Of a stretch of DNA of 64,000 nt, positions 60,223 to 64,000 are shown one piece after another (position 1 is the first letter of the stretch; every line of letters starts with the position of its first letter). Origin of the DNA: Ascidiaceihabitans donghaensis (GTDB lineage: Bacteria > Pseudomonadota > Alphaproteobacteria > Rhodobacterales > Rhodobacteraceae); NCBI RefSeq assembly GCF_900302465.1, contig NZ_OMOR01000001.1:2822729-2886728 (forward strand), in the 5' to 3' direction. The notes beneath the pieces were generated by a model. That model worked only from the letters and a program-made list of their open reading frames with translations, did not search any database and was not told the DNA's origin. The position numbers and the translations under genes were made by a program.

Positions 60223-60893
60223 TACGCTTCTCCCCCGATTACCGCTTGTTCAATCAGCTTTTCGTTGTTGCGGAAACGGCCAAGATCAATCAACGCGTTG
60301 CTCAGAACGCGGCCCGCCATCATGATGAAACACAAAGGCATCGTTATGATAAACCACCAGCGCATGACGCCGTCGGTCCCCAGAACAATCTGGAAGTTGT
60401 CATAGGTGTTGACCGTGATCCGCGACATGGTTGTCACGCAGATGATGCAGAAGATGAACCAAAGTACATTGTCCATCAACAGGCTATAGTACTGCCCCTT
60501 GTGGCTGAATTTGGTGCGAAATTCGCTAAAGCTGAGGTGTGTGCGCAGTTTCACATTATACGAACATCCGTACCACGACATGATCATAAAGATCAGCGGC
60601 GGGATGGTTGTCGACCACGGCACCTGACTGGAAAAGACAAAGCGCTGGATCACACCGACAAAAATGATAAGCGCAATAAGAATATAAGCCGTCACAGCGA
60701 CAGTGCGCTCAAGGTGACGATCCAGAAACGGAAACGCCTTGTACAAATAGTGCACAGCAATCGCGCCAATAACAGTAAGCGGGCCAAAAACCAGCCACGC
60801 TGCATCTGATCGATACGCTTGTGTAACCTTGAAATTAATATCGCCACTCAACGTCGCGGTGACGATGGTGACCATGTCTGACCAGATCGACAT
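60222..60893 (-). CDS. TRAP transporter small permease (DctQ family)
   Basis: A 223-residue membrane protein with four to five helices: VFGPLTVIGAIAVHYLY, RTVAVTAYILIALIIFVGVIQRF, PPLIFMIMSWYGCSYNVKLRTHLSF (the conserved DctQ loop) and MRWWFIITMPLCFIMMAGRVL. It is somewhat longer than most DctQ proteins (about 170 residues) because of an extended N terminus. The ATG at 60893 follows GGGAGGGA. It supports the large permease. Confidence 0.9.
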   Translation of the reverse strand: MSIWSDMVTIVTATLSGDINFKVTQAYRSDAAWLVFGPLTVIGAIAVHYLYKAFPFLDRHLERTVAVTAYILIALIIFVGVIQRFVFSSQVPWSTTIPPLIFMIMSWYGCSYNVKLRTHLSFSEFRTKFSHKGQYYSLLMDNVLWFIFCIICVTTMSRITVNTYDNFQIVLGTDGVMRWWFIITMPLCFIMMAGRVLSNALIDLGRFRNNEKLIEQAVIGGEA

Positions 60894-60955
60894 CTGGCGT
60901 CCCTCCCTATGATTTCGTTTCGCCCACCATGCCGCTTAAATGCGATCTTTGGGAC

Positions 60956-60984
60956 AAAAAAACCGGCCCGAAATCTCGGACCGG
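60956..60984 (-). terminator. Intercistronic terminator/attenuator between TRAP binding protein and permeases
   Basis: Minus-strand hairpin (CCGGTCCGA / TCGGGCCGG type, 9-bp stem with one mismatch, 4-nt loop) followed by seven T residues, 25 bp beyond the binding-protein stop. It probably makes the binding-protein mRNA more abundant than that of the permeases. Confidence 0.78.
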
Positions 60985-61009
60985 CTGATTTTAGACGTGA
61001 AGCCGGTAT

Positions 61010-62242
61010 TTAGGCTTTCCACCAGCGACGTGGTTCCACGTTCTCTGGCAGTGTATCGCCATCGATTGTACGCACTTCGTCGTAGATTTCTTGGTACGTG
61101 TCCGCACCACCTTGCCAGCCGTTGATGCGCTCGCGCCATTCTTCCCACAGCTGTGGTTGGAATTCGGGTGAGCACATTTCCTCGGCTTTTTTCTTCTCTT
61201 CGGCAGACAAGAATGCGTTACGCACGTTGTTTTGCGCGAAGATCGTGCCTGGAAGCTGTGGATCGGATTGACCAACAGTTTTGACCAAAGCTGCTTCGTT
61301 TGCGGCTTGGACGTGCGTTTGGGCCCAGTAGGAAGCTTCCATCACTTCGTCTTGCAATTCGCCGGACAGACCGTCGAAGACGCCTGCGTTCATCGCCGTG
61401 TGCTCTGTGCCGCAGAAGAAGTCGAGGTGAACAGACTGGGACACAACAGGTGACATGTTGGCGTATGCCACGGCCGAAGCCCATGTTTCCGCGCCATCAA
61501 TCAGACCTTGCTTCAGACCATCAAGTGTTTCTTCCCATGCAACCGGAACCGGGTTCAGGTTCAAAGCCGTCATCGCGATGCGACCCAGCTGAGTGCCAGT
61601 AACACGGTTTTTTGTGCCTGCGAGTTGGTCGATGGATGTGACTGTTTCTTTGTCTTCCCATGCCAGACCCAACTGGATGCCGCGCAATTCAGCGTGGGAG
61701 AACAGGAATTTCAGACCATGGCGACGCTCATAAGGCTCACGCAAAAGCGCTTGGGACTTAGGAGAGTACAAGAAGTGGTATTGGTCCGCACGGTTACGGA
61801 ACATGTACGCGTAGTCCAGAACGTTCAGGTACGGCGCACCGCCCGCTGAGTTCTGTGTAGACGCCGCATAGATGTCGATGATGCCCTGCTGGCATTTCTC
61901 TACGCAAGATACCTGACCACAGATTTGGTTGTCGCCGATGAACTCGACGCGAATCTCACCGTCTGTGCGTGATTCGAGGTCACGTGCAAATTCCAATGCG
62001 CCCGCACGTTCGATCAAAAGGTTGCGTGCGTTGAAGCCAGCCGCGCCAAATTTCAGCGTGTGCTTTGGTTCTTTTGCGAAGCGTTTCTCATATGTGGATT
62101 CTGCCGCAGACGCCAAGTTTGCAAGGCTCATCGCCCCACCGAAGCCACCTGCCGCCATGAGCGTCGAGCTCATGCCGTAGCGACCCGCAACCCGGAACAG
62201 ATCCCGGCGCGAGATACCCGCTAACTTATTTCCCGTAGACAT
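61010..62242 (-). CDS. TRAP transporter substrate-binding protein (DctP family)
   Basis: A 410-residue periplasmic binding protein. The N terminus has a Tat-type motif (GISRRDLFRVAG) followed by a long hydrophobic h-region (MSSTLMAAGGFGGAMSLANLASA). The mature part shows the DctP core: LEFARDLESRTDGEIRVEFIG, then GTKNRVTGTQLGRIAMTALNLNPVPVAWEETLDGLKQGLIDGAETWASA, with the conserved Arg in the first loop. The start at 62242 has GGGAGGAA upstream. It is divergent from a GMC oxidoreductase gene with 107 bp between. Confidence 0.94.
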   Translation of the reverse strand: MSTGNKLAGISRRDLFRVAGRYGMSSTLMAAGGFGGAMSLANLASAAESTYEKRFAKEPKHTLKFGAAGFNARNLLIERAGALEFARDLESRTDGEIRVEFIGDNQICGQVSCVEKCQQGIIDIYAASTQNSAGGAPYLNVLDYAYMFRNRADQYHFLYSPKSQALLREPYERRHGLKFLFSHAELRGIQLGLAWEDKETVTSIDQLAGTKNRVTGTQLGRIAMTALNLNPVPVAWEETLDGLKQGLIDGAETWASAVAYANMSPVVSQSVHLDFFCGTEHTAMNAGVFDGLSGELQDEVMEASYWAQTHVQAANEAALVKTVGQSDPQLPGTIFAQNNVRNAFLSAEEKKKAEEMCSPEFQPQLWEEWRERINGWQGGADTYQEIYDEVRTIDGDTLPENVEPRRWWKA

Positions 62243-62257
62243 GACAATTTCCTCCCG

Positions 62258-62306
62258 TTTGTCAATTATTGAGACTTTTAGTTTCAAAAAACTGTAGTAT
62301 GACAAA
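62258..62306. promoter_or_regulatory. Candidate operator in the TRAP/GMC divergent promoter
   Basis: The 107-bp gap contains a wide dyad TTTGTCA (62258) / TGACAAA (62300) around a small inverted repeat AGTTT-CAAA-AAACT (62280-62293). An IclR-type dimer could bind here and control both directions. Inference from symmetry and context only. Confidence 0.35.
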
Positions 62307-62349
62307 ACCAATCTGTATAGGGTTAATTCGAACCAAGGGAGGATATTTT

Positions 62350-63945
62350 GTGGAAGCGGACTATATTGTAGTAGGCGCAGGCTCTGCGGGTTGCGTTTTG
62401 GCGAACCGCCTCAGCGCCAATCCGGCCAACAAAGTCGTGTTGCTGGAAGCCGGTGGCCGTGACATCAATCCGTGGATCCATATCCCCGTCGGATACTTCA
62501 AAACGATACATAACCCCAATGTAGACTGGTGTTACAAAACAGAACCTGACCCTGGTCTGAACGGCCGTTCCATCGAATGGCCCCGTGGTAAGGTTCTGGG
62601 TGGGTCTTCTTCATTGAATGGTTTGCTTTACGTACGTGGACAACCACAAGACTACGACCGCTGGGCGCAAATGGGCAATAGCGGATGGTCTTGGGACGAC
62701 GTTTTGCCGTTGTTTAAGAAAAGCGAAAACAACGAACGTGGTGCCGATAAATATCACGGCGACAAAGGCGGATTGTCGGTGTCGAATATGCGTATCGAGC
62801 GCCCGATCACGGACGCATGGGTCGCGGCAGCCCAGGCTGCAGGCTACAAATTCAATCCCGATTACAACGGCGAATCACAAGAAGGCGTCGGCTTTTTCCA
62901 ACTCACCGCACGGAACGGGCGCCGGTGTTCGTCGGCAGTGGCCTTCCTTAATCCAGTGAAATCCCGCGACAATCTACACATCATCACCCGCGCCCTTGTT
63001 CAAAAGGTCAATATCGAGAACGGCGTGTGCACCGGCGTCACCTACACAGACAAAGGCGGCGTGGAACACACCATAAAAGCCAATCGAGAAGTCATTCTAA
63101 GTGGCGGAGCCATCAATTCACCGCAAATCCTGATGCTGTCCGGTGTTGGCGAAGCCGCACAACTGCAAGAGCACGGCATAGAAGTCAAAAAAGACCTTCA
63201 CGGGGTGGGCAAAGCAATGCAGGACCACTTGCAAGCGCGCCTTGTCTACAAGTGCAAGGAACCCACTTTGAACGATGAAGTGTCCAGTCTTTTGGGCCAG
63301 GCCCGCATTGCGTTAAAGTATGCCACGTCACGCACGGGCCCCATGGCTATGGCCGCCAGCCTTGCGACTGGCTTTATGAAAACCCGCGAAGACCTGGAAA
63401 CACCCGATGTCCAGTTTCATGTGCAGCCGTTGTCGGCAGAAAACCCAGGCAAAGGTGCTGACAAGTTTTCGGCCTTCACCATGTCCGTGTGCCAATTGCG
63501 TCCGGAAAGCCGCGGTGAAATTCGCCTGCAAAGCGCTGATGGGAAGGTCTATCCCAAAATCATCCCCAACTATCTGTCCACTGAAACCGATTGCCGCACT
63601 GTTGTGGCGGGGGTCAATATTGCGCGAACCATTGCGCGGCATGCACCGCTGGATCAGAAAATCTCAACGGAATTCCGGCCTGATCCTGATCTGGACATCA
63701 ACGACTACGACGCAACACTGGATTGGGCACGCAACAACACCGCGTCAATCTATCACCCCACCGGAACGTGCAAAATGGGATCAGGCAATGACGCAGTCGT
63801 GGATGACAAACTGCGCGTGCACGGGGTTAAGGGCCTACGCGTGGCGGATTGTTCGATAATGCCCGAAATCGTGTCCGGCAATACCAATGCACCGGCCATT
63901 ATGATCGGCGAAAACTGTGCGAAAATGATTCTGGCAGGCACGTAA
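62350..63945 (+). CDS. GMC-family FAD oxidoreductase (choline/alcohol dehydrogenase-like)
   Basis: A 531-residue flavoprotein. The FAD Rossmann motif is ADYIVVGAGSAGCVLANRLS at residues 3-22 with the terminal Glu in LLEAGGRD. GMC signature 1 is PRGKVLGGSSSLNGLLYVRG, signature 2 SGGAINSPQILMLSGVG, and the C-terminal catalytic region YHPTGTCKMG and SGNTNAPAIMIGE (His and Asn pair). The GTG at 62350 follows GGGAGG and is preferred over an upstream ATG. It oxidises a primary or secondary alcohol; the TRAP neighbours suggest the imported compound is the substrate. Confidence 0.93.
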   Translation: MEADYIVVGAGSAGCVLANRLSANPANKVVLLEAGGRDINPWIHIPVGYFKTIHNPNVDWCYKTEPDPGLNGRSIEWPRGKVLGGSSSLNGLLYVRGQPQDYDRWAQMGNSGWSWDDVLPLFKKSENNERGADKYHGDKGGLSVSNMRIERPITDAWVAAAQAAGYKFNPDYNGESQEGVGFFQLTARNGRRCSSAVAFLNPVKSRDNLHIITRALVQKVNIENGVCTGVTYTDKGGVEHTIKANREVILSGGAINSPQILMLSGVGEAAQLQEHGIEVKKDLHGVGKAMQDHLQARLVYKCKEPTLNDEVSSLLGQARIALKYATSRTGPMAMAASLATGFMKTREDLETPDVQFHVQPLSAENPGKGADKFSAFTMSVCQLRPESRGEIRLQSADGKVYPKIIPNYLSTETDCRTVVAGVNIARTIARHAPLDQKISTEFRPDPDLDINDYDATLDWARNNTASIYHPTGTCKMGSGNDAVVDDKLRVHGVKGLRVADCSIMPEIVSGNTNAPAIMIGENCAKMILAGT

Positions 63946-63955
63946 GTCTTCCTTT

Positions 63956-64000
63956 TTAATGCGCCAAGGATGCGGCGGCCCCGATAGGTCGCCCATTTTG
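63956..64000 (-). CDS. Possible C-terminal end of a further gene (cut by the right edge)
   Basis: The minus strand reads ...QNGRPIGAAASLAH and a TAA stop at 63956-63958, open to the window edge. Only 14 codons are visible, so this is a suggestion based on frame and position 10 bp from the convergent GMC stop. Confidence 0.25.
   Translation of the reverse strand, partial: QNGRPIGAAASLAH

Noticed and set aside
1-64000. CRISPR arrays, prophage genes, integrases and intact insertion sequences
   Set aside because: No regularly spaced repeats, phage structural genes, recombinases or transposases were seen on either strand.

Overview
The window is a stretch of alphaproteobacterial chromosome, most likely from the Rhodobacterales (Roseobacter group). 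The grounds are GC of roughly 55-60 %, tadA next to rluB, gatC-gatA, small DUF1127 proteins, a PraR/PhrR-type regulator, Tat-dependent binding proteins for TRAP and peptide ABC transporters, a type I secreted Ig-repeat adhesin, and a class A RNase P RNA with alphaproteobacterial features. No prophage, plasmid functions, CRISPR array or complete insertion sequence is visible. Nearly all DNA is coding, with many 1-4 nt overlaps between cotranscribed genes.

Layout. 1-4.4 kb: start of mgtE (cut by the left edge), guanine deaminase facing an 8-oxoguanine deaminase-hisN pair, and a PraR-like repressor. 4.8-6.1 kb: a LysR regulator divergent from a DUF1127 gene, with two identical inverted-repeat operators between them. 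6.2-11 kb: a Bax inhibitor-1 protein, a GNAT enzyme, ribosomal protein L33, a CHASE sensor kinase with a single-domain response regulator, and rnpB. 11-16.4 kb: a muramoyl amidase, an Excalibur lipoprotein, gatCA, a VOC protein, tadA and rluB. 16.5-23.4 kb: a TerC/XpaC/TelA/DUF2927/SPFH-GYF/zinc-ribbon block, followed by a nitroreductase and dtd. 24.7-32.7 kb: a type I secretion cassette (HlyD, ABC, TolC) with its 1053-residue adhesin. 33-41.5 kb: glycerate kinase, a CocE-type hydrolase and a peptide-type ABC importer. 41.5-50.6 kb: a thioredoxin-like protein, GST, an ACT-domain protein, a phosphodiesterase, an esterase/acyl-CoA synthetase pair, a BON-LysM protein, an ABCB exporter and a glycine-zipper lipoprotein. 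50.6-56.8 kb: tRNA-Gly(TCC), a second DUF1127-like small protein, a racemase/ammonia-lyase pair, a 285-bp MITE, a two-subunit molybdenum hydroxylase and creA. 56.8-64 kb: a catabolic block with glutathione-dependent formaldehyde dehydrogenase, IclR, a TRAP transporter and a divergent GMC oxidoreductase.

Working together. The clearest functional units are: (1) the Ter-type/SPFH block, which combines two modules known from Bacillus (XpaC-TelA, and SPFH with a zinc ribbon) in one same-strand array, probably an envelope or metal stress system; (2) the LysR/DUF1127 unit with duplicated CATCA-N7-TGATG sites; (3) the T1SS-adhesin cassette, self-sufficient for export; and (4) the IclR-TRAP-GMC-formaldehyde dehydrogenase block, which looks like uptake and oxidation of a small organic solute that may release formaldehyde. 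Statements about function rest on motif recognition by eye; no database search was run.
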